Of a stretch of 64,000 nt of DNA, positions 21,355 to 32,982 are shown in pieces. Within the stretch, counting starts at the first letter, position 1, and each line of letters begins with the position of its first letter. The notes beneath the pieces were generated by a model, which worked only from the letters and a program-made list of their open reading frames with translations, had not been told where the DNA came from and did no database searches. Position numbers and translations under genes: made by a program. The DNA is from Zeugodacus cucurbitae (taxonomy: Eukaryota > Arthropoda > Insecta > Diptera > Tephritidae), in contig NC_071667.1 in the NCBI RefSeq assembly GCF_028554725.1, forward strand, positions 28,167,501-28,231,500. The letters run 5' to 3'.

Positions 21355-23571
21355 TACAATTTGTATATAGCATATGAGGACGGGGGTGATTTATAGACCG
21401 ATTTCATTAATTTTCGCCATAAAGCTACACTATATCCAAGACTAATATAAGAAATTTGTGAACTAAGGGAAAAATGACCCGATTTTATAAATTTTTAGTC
21501 ACCGAGGTACATTTTTAGATGAAAACAAGTAAGTAAAGGCTAAGTTCGGGTGCAACCGAACATTTTATACTCTCGCAATTTATTGAAGAAATTTAACCAA
21601 TACATATATGCGGAATAAAGCGCACCGTATTTTTGAAAAACCTACAATGAGGTATATGGAAATGTTATGACCCGATTTTAATAATTTTTGGAACAGAGAC
21701 ACACTATTAGAAGAAAAAAATTTCCTCTGAATTAAATTGAGATATCTGAGAGATTTACCCATATTTTTCGGTTAAAATTTATCCTTAGGCGATGAGTTCA
21801 ACATGTTTGATATCTGGGGCCTTGAAAAGTTATGGTCCGTTTTTGACATTTTTTTCACAAGTGAAGCCAGAGATGATATGCACTAATTGTGTAAAGTTCT
21901 ATTCCGTTATCTTCATTGGTTCCTTATGTTTACATTATAAAGTGAAGGAATAAGATGGATTTCAAAATTGAGTAATAAGGAAAGTAGTAGTGGTTGTGAA
22001 CCGATTTCGCCCAATTTTTGTCCGTATTATCAGGGTGTCAAGAAAATATGATATACCGAATTCCATTCGAATCGGTCGAGTAGTTCTTGAGATATGGTTT
22101 TTGACCCATAAGTAAGCGATGCCACGCCCATTTTCCATTTTGTAAAAAAAACTGAGTACAGCTCCCTTCTGCTATTTCTTCTGCAAAATTTAGTGTTTCT
22201 GACGTTTTTCGTTAGTTAGTTAACCCACTTTTAGTAATTTTCAACCTAACCTTTGTATGGGAGGTGGGCGTGGTTATTATCCGATTTCAACTATTTTCTT
22301 GGTGTGTGGTGGGGTATGTAAGAGACCCGACTGCAGAAAATTTGGTTTATATAGCTTTATTAGTTTGCGAGTTAAATACAAATAACAGATTTGTGGGCGG
22401 GGCCACGCCCACTTCCCAAAAAAATTACATCCAAATATGCCCCCTCCTAGTGCGATTAAATATTATTTCTATAGCTTTATTTATGGCTTAGTTATGACAC
22501 TTTATGTGTTTTCGGGTTTCGCCATTTTGTGGGCGTGGCAATGGTCCGATTCTGCCCATTTTCGAACTTCTTATGGTGCCAAGGAATATTTGTGCCAAGT
22601 TTCGTCAAGATATCTTAATTTTTACTCAAGTTACAGCTTGCACAGACGGACAGACGGACAGACGGACAGACGGACAGACATCCGGATTTCAAATCTACTC
22701 GTCATCCTGATCACTTTGGTATATATGACTCTATATCTAACTCTTTTAGTTTTAGGTGTTACAAACAACCGTTATGTGAACAAAACTATAATACTCTCGT
22801 AGGAACTTTTGTTGCGAGAGTATAAAAATCACTCTACCTTCTTTTTATAAAACATCTAAGAGATTTAGTTATCCATAGGCACTGAGGTCCTTATGTTCGG
22901 TATTTGGGGCCTTGAAAAGTTATAGTCCTTATTATCCTTACGATAAACCAATGTAGTATTAGTTCCAAGTTATATTACGATCTCTTAGTTCTTCTTGTGC
23001 TATATATTCCAAAGTGAACGAATCATAATGAATTCAAAATTAAGTTATATGGAAAGCAGGGCGTGGTTGTGAACAGATTTCAATCGGTTAATTTAAATTT
23101 TCGTTGAAACAAGTCGTGTGGTTCTTGAGTATGTATTTGACTAAAAAGTGGACTACGCTACCCGATTTTTAAATTTTTATACCAATCTGAATGCAGCCCT
23201 TCTGTGTTATCTGTCTTATAAAATTTATTGTTTCTGACGTATTTTCTTAGTGAGTTAATGCATTTCTAGTATTTCTTTTACCGTATGGAGGGTGGGTGGT
23301 AATAATCCGATTGCAGCCATATTTATGGTGTGTGATGGAATACTAAAGAGAATTATAGCTAGTAAATTTGATTTCTATTACTTTAGTAATTTATGAGATA
23401 TTTACAAAAAATTTATTTGGGCCGGACCATTCCCACTTCTTAAAAAAATTTGCATCCAAATACATACAAATCCCCTTACTGCAATAGCCTGTACCAAATT
23501 TCATAAAAACCAAATAACCGTTAGGTGAACAAAACTATTATATTCTGTGCCACATGTTAATAGAGTATTCA
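21355..23571 (-). mobile_element. Older HINE family 1 copy, split by a younger HINE
   Basis: The outer element is present as two segments, 21355-21522 and 22825-23571. Together they read in the same order as an uninterrupted copy. The right segment contains the family landmarks in minus orientation: GGGCGTGGTTGTGAAC near 23060, a decayed 5' end with AAACCAAATAACCGTTAGGTG near 23508, then ACTATTATATTCTGTGCC. The GTCC tract and about 150 bp near the 5' end are deleted, and the terminal 3' hairpin is not recognisable. The younger insertion at 21524-22824 sits in the middle. Confidence 0.65.
21524..22824 (-). mobile_element. HINE family 1, complete copy nested in an older one
   Basis: In minus orientation it has both ends: AACAAGTAAG and TTCGGGTGCAACCGAA at the left (3' end), and TTTGTTGCGAGAGTATA at the right (5' end). 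The internal tract is GACGGACA units at 22641-22680, that is (GTCC/GTCT)n on the element strand. On the window's plus strand (antisense to the element) are open frames 22264-22491 and 22437-22802 carrying the recurrent hydrophobic peptide discussed in findings. Confidence 0.75.
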
Positions 23572-23658
23572 AATATATAAATATTTAAAATGAACTATTT
23601 TCATTACACTTAAACTTTACTCACCACATACATATGCATTTCTTTATTTCACTTTCAG

Positions 23659-23757
23659 AGACTCTTCGTAAATATCCAGCACTTGCTGCTATTACTCGTG
23701 TTTCCGTTGATGAATACAAAATACCTGATACCGATATTACACTCGAGAATATTACAG
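23659..23757 (+). pseudogene. Cytochrome P450 exon fragment (CYP6-like K-helix region)
   Basis: A polypyrimidine-rich acceptor (TTTATTTCACTTTCAG) ends at 23658. The next 33 codons read, after a split first codon (G|AG), TLRKYPALAAITRVSVDEYK and then IPDTDITLENIT. This is the P450 K-helix ExxR region (E-T-L-R) followed by the KYP...LTR...YKIP segment seen in insect CYP6-type enzymes, which carry an intron close to this point. After about 23757 the frame runs into an RTE LINE fragment and stops, and the heme-binding Cys region is not found in the next 3 kb. No upstream P450 exon is visible in the preceding 20 kb, where nested HINEs occupy the intron side. It is therefore a broken gene or orphan exon. 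Confidence 0.65.
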
Positions 23758-24044
23758 TCAGCGCACTCGCGTCTTGGCTCCCATGTCACTGTTGACAGTC
23801 ATAACTTTGAAGTTGTACATAATTTCGTTTATCTAGGAACCAGCATTAACAACACCAACAATGCCTCGAAATCCAACGCAGAATCACTCTTGCTAAGAGG
23901 TGCTATTTTGGACTGAGTAGGCAATTGAAAAGTAGAGTCCTTTCTCGACGAACCAAAATCAAACTCTATAAGTCGCTCATTATTCCCGTCCTGATGTATG
24001 GCTCTGAAGCGTGATGGACGATGGAACGATGAACTATACGATTT
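23754..24044 (+). mobile_element. RTE-clade LINE fragment, internally deleted
   Basis: Starts at ACAGTCAGCGC inside the RT thumb (HSRLGSHVTVDSHNFEVV) and runs to MYGSEA. It then jumps to the GRWNDELYDL segment at about 24010 and ends near 24044 without a 3' UTR. It replaces the rest of the P450 exon, and the join shares the short sequence ACAG with the P450 side. Confidence 0.8.
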
Positions 24045-24049
24045 ATAGG

Positions 24050-24097
24050 CTATTCTACTCTGTGCAACATGTTGCGCGAATATAAAAGTTTTGTTTG
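24050..24097 (+). mobile_element. HINE 5'-end scrap
   Basis: ATTCTACTCTGTGCAACATG followed by TTGCGCGAATATAAAAGTTT resembles the palindromic 5' end of family 1 HINEs. Only about 50 bp are recognisable. Confidence 0.4.
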
Positions 24098-24966
24098 AAG
24101 TATTTATTAAAGAGTGATTGCCACCTGATTGAAAGTACAGATTAAAAAATTTAGTTCTAACTTAATAAAACACTAAAATATGAATATCAAACATATTTAA
24201 GAAGGATTCAATTTGAAAGTTGTTTGTCTGGGTTGCCACGCTTTCGAAATGTTTGTTTACTAAAATTGATGAAATAAAGGTTTTGTTATTATTATGATTA
24301 TAATCATATGAGTTATTTAAGACTGTTTGCCAAAGTATTTAGATGATCTTTTATTGTGAGTGAAATACTTTTTTTTTGTGTCAGACATTGCAAATCTTTT
24401 GCCGATTTCTCACGGGCGTAACAATTAAATTGTAGCGCACAATTTAAAACACATTTCCGAAAACACAAAATCCATGCTAATTTACACCTTTCCCTCGTCT
24501 ACCTCGCTTACATAAAGGCTTTAGCGAATATATTTTCGCCGGATAAGTTTTTTATGCCATTTATTATAATGATATGCACATAAAAATGCCTGCCACAAAT
24601 CTAACAACACACATACCCCTATATACATATATTCAAGAATAATGTGTTTGCTGCTTTGTGCACTGACCAAAGCAATTGAGGAAGAACAACAACAAAGACA
24701 AATGTAGAAAAGAATACTTTTCACATTTCCACATTTCCACGCGAGAAATAGCGAAATAAATCAGTGGAAATCTGCGAACAGGTGGAACAGGAATGCGGCC
24801 ATTGTTCTTCGCAGCGACATGAGTACTTAGCGGGGAGCAGAGGGAGAGGTACGCATAGCTTTGGCGGGCTCTGCCGTCGAAATGTCTGAATTTTACACGT
24901 GACGGCGGTGGCGGGGTTTCGGAGCATGCCAAGGCGGGAAATAAACATATGCTCGGGTACATAAAT

Positions 24967-25002
24967 TATAAAAGTCACTGTAAACAAGTGCCGAGACTCA
25001 GT
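24967..25002 (+). promoter_or_regulatory. Possible core promoter: TATA box and initiator
   Basis: TATAAAA at 24967-24973 is followed by TCAGT at 24998-25002, matching the arthropod initiator TCAGT with the A about 33 bp after the first T of the TATA box, close to normal spacing. An ATG follows at 25007 and opens a short frame of about 43 codons. There is no other support. Confidence 0.25.
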
Positions 25003-25551
25003 GCATATGAGGATTCGGAAGGGGCAGCATACCCTGTTTGGGCTGAGTAAGTGTGCATGTTTGCGGGAGAAATGCTTTGTTGAGCCGCCATTGTGGGCAT
25101 TTTATGTAAATTTAATGAGTACGCAAATTCTTGAGCGTTGATTTAGGAGCCTCGTCACTTTGGTAGAGCCGAAAGTGAGGAGTAGGAGATAAACATACCT
25201 ATGTTAGCAGGCATGTGTTGTGGAGATTCAGTGAGTGGCGGAGTTCAAAGATGGAATTGATACTCTCTCTGCATTATTTCGTTCTGGGCAATTGAGACTG
25301 GTAATGTCAGCATCAATATTTGTTGAATTTATCAGTTAATATTGCTGGTTCTATAGAACTAGGCTTCTAAATTTCGCACTCACTACACCCAGGGCCCAAT
25401 CGCACAAGTGCTGGTTGTTGACTAGCGTTCACCGAGGTCGTCTGAAGTTCATTCGTCTAGCGCTATGCCGCATTAGAACAGCGCAACTCCTCATCTATTT
25501 AGGGGGTTAAGCTTTACCTTTACCGTTTCAACAGATTCCACTACAGCCAAG

Positions 25552-25659
25552 CATCCATAGAAGTCTTATCACGATGAAGATAAATCTATTGATAATGAAG
25601 ATAAACATCCATAGAAGTCTTATCACGATGAAGCTAGATCTATTGATAATGAAGACAAA
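25552..25659. repeat. 54-bp tandem duplication
   Basis: Two adjacent 54-bp units (25552-25605 and 25606-25659) beginning CATCCATAGAAGTCTTATCA differ at only a few bases (for example AAGATAAATC versus AAGCTAGATC). Confidence 0.9.
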
Positions 25660-26864
25660 CATTTCTTGACTTATTTAGTCTGAGACTCTTTCCGTTATTA
25701 AAGTGAATGCTATCTTCTCCTAAACAGGCTGCATTCCAAAGAAGTATATTTATATGGAAATCTTAATAGTTCCAAATTATAGACTATCAGCAGTATTAAG
25801 ATCGTCGATGGCTTGGTTCAAAGTAATGGGAAAATTTTCGGGTTAAATAAGTCACTTTCGTTAAGTTGTTATCTTTTATACAACATCAGCATTGACAACC
25901 CTCGTTTATTCATATGAAAAAAAGGCTTTGACTGAATACCCATATATCTATGGATATCTGTATATATATGTGTATATTAATATGTATATATATGTATACT
26001 GTTTTAATATGAAAAACAATCGACGATTTAGTTACATATTTATATTGAAATCAGTTTTAATGATTTTTTTTTGTAATCTATAACTTCCTCTTTTGCAGAC
26101 TAATTAACAATTAAAAGCGCTATTAAAATAAAAAAAAAACTGATAACATATAATATACAATATATTGCAAAAGCATCATATAAACTAGTTATACAACATA
26201 CATTTTCCTAAAATAGGTGTTTATTGTAACGACATGGAATTACAAATTCGTTAATATAATGTAATTTGCCTTACTAAAACGGAAAAAAATATGAAATTAA
26301 TGTTTAGTATATTCAAGTCATAGCCACGGTGTTATGTTTTTTTATAACTTGTGAAGTCGGCCCAGGGTTAGGGTTCTTGAGTATGTTTTGCTGCCGGTGT
26401 ATAGTCCACTTACGTTAAGAATTCTAAATATTTTTTCTCTTTTCATTTTTGATGTGCACCGCTATATTATTTGACAAACAGAAGAGCCTGCATGTTGTAA
26501 ACCGACCCTTAGTACATATGGTAATCATACAAACTTTATCGGTTTTGAGCATAGCAACTCATATTTTATTTTATTCGATTCTCAGAAAGAGATATTTTTA
26601 TATGTTATATTAAAAGTTTTGCATTTTGTTTTTATATATAGAAGTTATTGGCATTATTATTTAATTTTAAGTTTATTCTCATAAAGCCTTTAAAATAACA
26701 CTTGTAAGTTTTGAGTTTTGGTTTCGTTGGAATGTGTTAAGAATTAGATTGGTTTTAATATATAAGAAATAAATAAGAGTATTTTTTACAATTTTTTTTA
26801 TATATGTATATACAATCATACAGTAGCAGACAAAAAAGGGGACACCTTAAAAATGTGTGATTTT

Positions 26865-28059
26865 TATACTCTCGCAACAAAGGTTGCTAAGAGAGTGTTA
26901 TAGTTTTGTTCACATAACGGTTGTTTGTAACACCCAAAATTAAACGAGTTATATAAGGTTATATATACCAAAGTGATCAGGGCGACGAGGCCGTCCGTCT
27001 TTGCAAGCTGTAACTTGAGTAAAAATTAAGATATCTTGATGAAACTTGGCGCACTTATTTCTTCGCACCATATGAAAGTTGCTTGGAAAATGGGCAAAAT
27101 CGGACCACTGCCACGCCCACAAAATGGTGAAAACCGAAAACACATAAAGTGCCATAGCTAAGCCATAAACAAAGCTATTGAAATAAAATTTGGTATGAAG
27201 GATCGCACTATGAAGGGACATATTTGGATGAAATTTTTTTGTGGGCGTGGCCCCGCCCCCAAATAGGTTTTTTGTACATATCTCGCAAACCAATATAGCT
27301 ATATAAACCAAATTTTCCGCAGTCGTTTTTTTAGCCACTTCTTAATACAGTCCAAAAATGAAAATGAAGAAATCGGATAATAACCACGCCCACCTCCCAT
27401 ACAAAGTTTAGGTTGAAAATTACTAAAAGTGCTTTAACTCACTAACGAGAAACACTAAATTTTACATAACAAATAGCAGATGGAAGCTGACTCAGATGTT
27501 TTTACAAAATGGAAGAAGGGCTTGGCATCTCCCACTTATGGGTCAAAAACCATATCTCAGGAACTGCTCGACCGATTCCAATGAAATTCGGTATATAATA
27601 TTTTCTTGACACCCTGCTGATACGTGTGGAGAATGGATGAAATCGGTTCACAACTACGACAACTTCACATATAACTCAATTTTGAATTCTCTTTGTGTCT
27701 CTGTATCAGAAATGGTTAAAATCGGGGCATAACTTCCCCGAGCTCTCATATAGCTAATTATAGGATTCAAAAATACGATGGGCTTAGTAGTTTATAAATC
27801 GACTAATATATGAAATTTCTTAGCCAAATTAAATGAGCATATAATCTCAGATATAATGTATGTTGGTGATGAAAATGAGTTTAATCGTCTCAGGAATTAC
27901 CTCAGCCTATATACCATATATGATTATTTTCGTTTTTCTATTGGACTTTATACCGAATATATGGGTCAAATTGTGTGTTATCTTGATAAAATTACATCAA
28001 TAAATTGCGAGAGTATAAAATGTTCGGTTGCACCCGAACTTAGCCTTTTCTTACTTGTT
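26865..28059 (+). mobile_element. HINE family 1, complete copy
   Basis: Begins TATACTCTCGCAACAAAGGT and ends with TTGCGAGAGTATA, the hairpin GTTCGGTTGCACCCGAAC and TTACTTGTT, flanked by T runs. The GTCC tract has shrunk to CCGTCCGTC at about 26991-26999. The antisense frame 26949-27338 (129 codons) is the longest uninterrupted version of the recurrent HINE peptide. Confidence 0.75.
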
Positions 28060-29057
28060 TATAAATAAGTACACACGTATGTGCATGCATAACTGAAAGA
28101 ACCAAAAACAAAAGTTGCGTCGGTGAAAAAACGAAAACTTTGCGGCCGACAAGCGTAAATCGGAAGTGAAGCAATTAGTCGTGATTGCGGTCAGTGGAGC
28201 TCGGCAGTATAAAATATGAGAGTGAAATATAAAATGCGGTTTTATCAAGCGGAAGAGCACAACTGTAGAACATATATGACAACAAACATACAAACATACA
28301 TGTCTATATATATCTATATATACTTACATATATATAGTTAAATACAACGGCCGTTTGAGCGTTTAATTGTCGAGGTGTGAAATTGTCAAGTGATTATATA
28401 TACATACACGCATTTTATTGTACAGCAATAACAATGCAATTTTATGGCAATAAACATTTACAATAGCAACAAAGGTATGCAAGCAATTACAATGAATATC
28501 ATATGTTTGTTTGTAACTGTGAATATTTATCACACATACACACACACACACCTGTGTTCATGGTGAGTAAATGTGCGGAGCTTCAGTGAAAAGTGTGAAA
28601 GTGTTCATTTATTATTAATAACTGCAATTATCTGCATTATTTCTGCTTATTGTTGTTGTGGAATTCTGGGCATTAAAAATATGCCCATTGTTCACCGGTA
28701 AATAATTGCGACAATAATGACTTTGATGCAACAGTAGAACAACAATAATTGTAACGGTAGGTGCTATTTGCTTATGGTATCGGAAATTTGAGTGCATATT
28801 TTTGGTCAAGCACTCCACTAGGATGGCAATAGATGTTAAGTCAATTTGCCGTTAATAGACCCGAACACAATAGTGGGTACTAGGTGTTATTTAAAGTGGA
28901 GCGAAACAATTTAATTGTTGACCACGAGATAATTCATATTATTAATTCCTCTAAGTTAAACCAGCATGCCTGTAAAAATGGCACCTAGGTGTCTCGCTTA
29001 TTATATAATTACTAATTCGTATGCTTCCCTAACAAACCCGATTGCTTGAACAGATTA
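28060..29057. other. No recognised gene; contains (CA)n
   Basis: AT-rich, with a CA dinucleotide tract at 28531-28552 and a TATAAAAT at about 28208. No coding feature is supportable. Confidence 0.4.
28531..28552. repeat. (CA)n microsatellite
   Basis: About ten CA units interrupted by one CATA. Confidence 0.9.
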
Positions 29058-29556
29058 TTTATTCCTGTGAAAGTACATTTGATGCCATTATGTGGAACTC
29101 GATTTCTTTTGCATGGCTACCACGGGCACGCATGCAGAAGTTCAGACGCTGAAACCAATTTTCCAAGGTTTTCAACCATAAATCGGCCAATACTGCTGCA
29201 ATTTCAGGTTCGATATTCATACGAAGTTCAGACCATAGACTTGACGTAGCTCCACTGGTGGTCAAGCGGCTTCAGTTCTTCCATCAATTTGACCTTGTAA
29301 GGATGTAGATCTAGGTGCACAACGTTTGTGAACGATATTTGAGAAACTAATTTGGGTCTTCCTCAATTGATGCGCTAGCGGCAGCAATATTCTCGACACT
29401 ACGGGGACTTCTTTGTCTCACTGGCAAGAGAACATTTTTTACTGTGCCAGTGAATTTAAATTTTTCTACTAGACGCTCAATTGTTCATCTGACAGGACGG
29501 GCTGACTCCGAATTTCGGTAGTAAAATTTAATAATTTCGACTCGTTGTTGGATCGA
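29058..29556 (-). mobile_element. Tc1/mariner family A, internally deleted fragment
   Basis: Aligns by eye with both ends of the transposase region of the copy at 14362-15436: the C-terminal tail (TGCATGGCTACCACGGGCA at about 29110) and the N-terminal part (CTAGACGCTCAATTGTTC near 29469). The catalytic middle is deleted at about 29230-29260. TIRs are not evident. Confidence 0.7.
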
Positions 29557-29904
29557 ATATCTGTTGAAACTACAAATTTCGTTTCTAGGGAAATTGCCCG
29601 GCTGAAAGTATGACATCTAAAGTGTTTCCTGAACCATATTCGGTTCGGTTGGGAGTTGTTATTTCTCGCGCATATTTTTCGATGACCTTTAGTCAGATTA
29701 CAGCACTATCCCAATTTACCAGTATTTCACAATTTTCGCCTACATGTATTTCGTCGTTTGAGTTTTTGTTCAGCAAATTGGTTAAAATCTCGTCAAATAT
29801 ATATATTTACGAACTGTCTAAAATCAGTCGTACTTTGAGTGAATTTCTTCAAAAGCCACACACAAATGAAGACCAAAAACTCTAACTCTTCAAATTTATA
29901 TTTT
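29557..29904. other. Spacer, nothing recognised
   Basis: A 91-codon Ser/Phe-rich frame at 29610-29885 has no recognisable domain. Confidence 0.3.
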
Positions 29905-32900
29905 TATAGGTTATAGTCGAATCGACAATAGAGCGCCACCTCTCTCTCTCCTTCGCAGTTCGGCGCCAGTTGGAGATCCCAAGTGTAACCAGGTCGCTCT
30001 CCACCTGGTCCCTCCAACGGAGTGGAGGCCTTCCCCTTCCTCGGCTTCCTCCGGCGGGTACTGCATCGAACACTTTCAGGGCTGGAGTGTTTTCGTCCAT
30101 TCGGACAACATGACCTAGCCAGCGTAGCCGCTGTCTTTTTATTCGCTGAACTATGTCAATGTCGTCGTATAACTCGTACAGCTCATCGTTCCATCGTCTG
30201 CGTGTCGTGACGTCTTATCTGATGTTGACATTGTCCAAGCTTCTGCACCGTAAAGCAGGACGGGAATGATAAGCGACTTGTAGAGCTTGATTTTGGTTCG
30301 TCGAGAGAGCACTTTACTGTTCAATTGCCTACTCAGTCCAAAGTAGCACCTGTTGGCAAGAGTTATTCTGCGCTGGATTTCGAGGCTGATATTGTTCGTG
30401 TTGTTGATGCTGGTTCCCAGGTATACGAAATTATCTACGACCTCGAAGTTATGACTGTCAACAGTGACGTCTTGTCCTCATTCACCTCCAGACCCATTCG
30501 CTTCGCCTCCTTATCCATGCGGGGAAAAGCAGAATATCATCGGCGTACGCCATCAGCTGTACACTCTTGTAGAAGATTGTACCTTCTCTATTTAGCTCTG
30601 CAGCTCGTATTATTTTTTCCAACATTAAGTTAAAGAAGTCACACGATAGTGAGTCACCTTGACTGAAACCTCGTTTGGTATCGAACGGCTCGGAGAGGTC
30701 CTTCCCAATCATGACGGAGCTTTTGGTGTTGCTCAACGTCAACTTACACAGCCGTATTAGTTTTGCGGGGATACCAAATTCAGACATCGCGGCGTAAAGG
30801 CAACTCCTTTTCGTGCTGTCGAAAGCAGCTTTAAAATCGACAAAAAGGTGGTGTGTGTCGATCCTCTTTTCACGGGTCTTCTCCAAAATTTGGCTCATGG
30901 TGAATATCTGGTCAGTTGTCGATTTTCCAGGTCTAAAGCCACAATGATAAGGTCCAATCAGTTTGTGGACGGTGGGCTTTAGTCTTTCACACAGTACGCT
31001 CGATAGAACCTTGAATGCCATATTTAGGAGGCTGATCCCACGGTAATTGGCGCAGATTGTGGGATCTCCCTTTTCATGGATTGGGCAGAGCACACTGAGA
31101 TTCCAATCGTCAGGCATGCTTTCTTCCGACCATATTCTGCAAAGAAGCTGATGCATGCACCTTATCAGTTCTTCGCCGCCGTATTTGAATAGTTCTGCCG
31201 GTAATCTATCGGCCCCCGCTGCTTTGTTGTTCTTCAAGCGGGTAATTGCTATTCGCATTTCTTCATGGTCGGGTAATGGAACATCTGTTCCATCGTCATC
31301 GATTCGGGGATCGGGTTCGCCATCTCCTGGTGTTGTACTCTGACTGAAATTCAGCAGGTCGGAGAAGTGTTCCCTCCATAATCCCAGTATGCCCTGGACA
31401 TCGGTTACCAGATTACCACCTTGGTCTCTACATGAGGATGCTCCGGTCTTGAAACCTTCGTTAAGTCGCTTCATTTTTTCATAAAATTTTCGAGCATTCC
31501 CTCTGTCTGCCAGCTTCTCAAGCTCTTCGTACTCACGCATTTCGGCCTCTTTCTTTTTTTGTCTGCAGATGCGTCTCGCTTCCCTCTTCAGCTCTCGGTA
31601 TCTATCCCATCCCGCACGTGTTGTGGTCGTTTGCAACGTTGCGAGGTAGGCAGTCTGTTTTCTCTCCGCTGCGAGACGGCACTCCTCATCGTACCAGCTT
31701 GTTTTTTGTCGTTGCCGAAAACCAATTGTTTCGGCTGCAGCGGTACGCAGTGAGTTTGAGATGCCGTTCCACAGTTCCCTTATACCGAGATGCTGATGAG
31801 TGCTCTCAGAGAGCAGGAGTGCAAGTCGAGTAGAGTATTTCGTGGCTGTCTGTTGCGATTGCGCTTTTCGACGTCGAACCTTCCTTGTGTTTGTTGACGG
31901 GCATTCTTTGCTGCACAGAGGCGGGTGCGTATCTTCGCTGCAACCAGATAATGGTCCGAGTCTATATTTGGTCCTCGGAGCGTACGCACGTCTAAAACAC
32001 AGGAGACATGTCTTCCGTCTATCACAACGTGATCGATTTGGTTCCGTGTGTTTCGATCAGGAGACAGCCAAGTAGCTTGATGTATTTTCTTATGCTGGAA
32101 TCTGGTACTACAGACGACCATATTTCGGGCCCCAGCGAAGTCGATCAGCCTCAGGCCATTTGGCGATGTTTCGTCATGGAGGCTGAATTTTCCGACTGTT
32201 GTGCCAAAGACACCTTCTTTACCCACCCTGGCGTTAAAATCGCCAAGCACGACTTTTACATCGTGGCGGGGGCAGCGCTCATAGGTGCGTTCTAGGCGCT
32301 CATAGAAAGCATCTTTGGTCACATCGTCCTTTTCTTCCGTTGGGGCGTGGGCGCAAATCAGCGATATGTTGAAGAACCTCGCTTTGATGCGGATTGTGGC
32401 AAGACGTTCATCCACCGGGGTGAATGCCAGGACTCTGCGACGGAGTCTCTCTCCCACCACAAATCCAACACCAAATTTGCGCTCTTTTATATGGCCGCTG
32501 TAGTAGATGTCACAAGGACCCACCTTCTTCCGTCCTTGTCCCGTCCATTGCACTTCTTGGATGGCGGTGATGTCAGCCTTGAGTCGTATGAGGACATCAA
32601 CCAGCTGGGCAGCGGCACCTTCCCAATTAAGGGTCCGGACATTCCAGGTGCATGCCCTTATATCATTATCCTTAAAACGTTTGCAGGGGTCGTCATCAAA
32701 AGGGGGTGTCTCATCCGAGGCTTTCGTAGATTTTTCATTGGTACTTCGTTTTTATGTGGTGGGTCCCAAGTCCTACGCACAACCGCATAAGCGGGCTTCG
32801 CCTTCTCACTTTAGCTCGCCTTCAAACGGATGTCTGTTGGCTACCCAGAGTATACTTGGTCTAAAACCGGAAGTCGTGAGCTGCTTGAACCATGTGGAGA

Positions 32901-32945
32901 AGAATTGTTTCTGGCCACTCCCAAGTGAATGATCCCATCCTCCTG
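29905..32945 (-). mobile_element. RTE-clade LINE, near-full-length but broken copy
   Basis: On the minus strand it starts with 5' UTR at about 32945, which closely matches that of the 56433-59705 element but lacks a short piece, and runs through endonuclease, RT and C-terminal domain to about 29905. The last bases of the 3' UTR differ from other copies (the GGCGTAG motif is absent). A HINE begins only 38 bp beyond its 5' end. Confidence 0.85.
29907..32700 (-). pseudogene. RTE ORF (endonuclease + reverse transcriptase), frameshifted
   Basis: Endonuclease piece, 31780-32553: VRTLNWEG-type start just upstream, HAPTEEKDD, VVLGDFNARVG, the NQIDHVVI and SDHYLV motifs, all catalytic positions present. 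A frameshift near 31840-31870 separates it from the RT frame (open from there to 30482), which has YRGISLLNMAFKVLSS, GFRPGKST, FVDFKAAFDS, RGFSQGDSLS (Arg to Ser relative to the intact copy) and YADD. Just after YADD, about 60 bases are deleted and the frame is lost. Further deletions occur near 30475 and 30205, and the last 72 codons (29882-30100) hold the Gly/Arg-rich tail. Sequence between breaks stays very similar to the intact copy, so inactivation is fairly recent. Confidence 0.85.
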
Positions 32946-32982
32946 CAAACTGCAAATACATTCTTTTATTATTTACTTTTAT

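Larger units (their letters stand above)
24098..26864. other. No recognised gene
   Basis: Overlapping frames at 24633-24987 (minus strand) carry no known domain. A TATA plus initiator pair and a 54-bp tandem duplication are listed separately. A lone Tc1-like end (TACAGTAGCAGACAAAA near 26819-26836) has no partner. The remainder is strongly AT-rich. Confidence 0.35.

Noticed and set aside
26819..26864. Tc1-like TIR (TACAGTAGCAGACAAAA...) next to a HINE
   Set aside because: No inverted partner was found on the far side of the HINE or elsewhere nearby, so an element cannot be supported.
28208..28215. TATAAAAT as a promoter
   Set aside because: No initiator at proper spacing downstream and no gene-like sequence follows.
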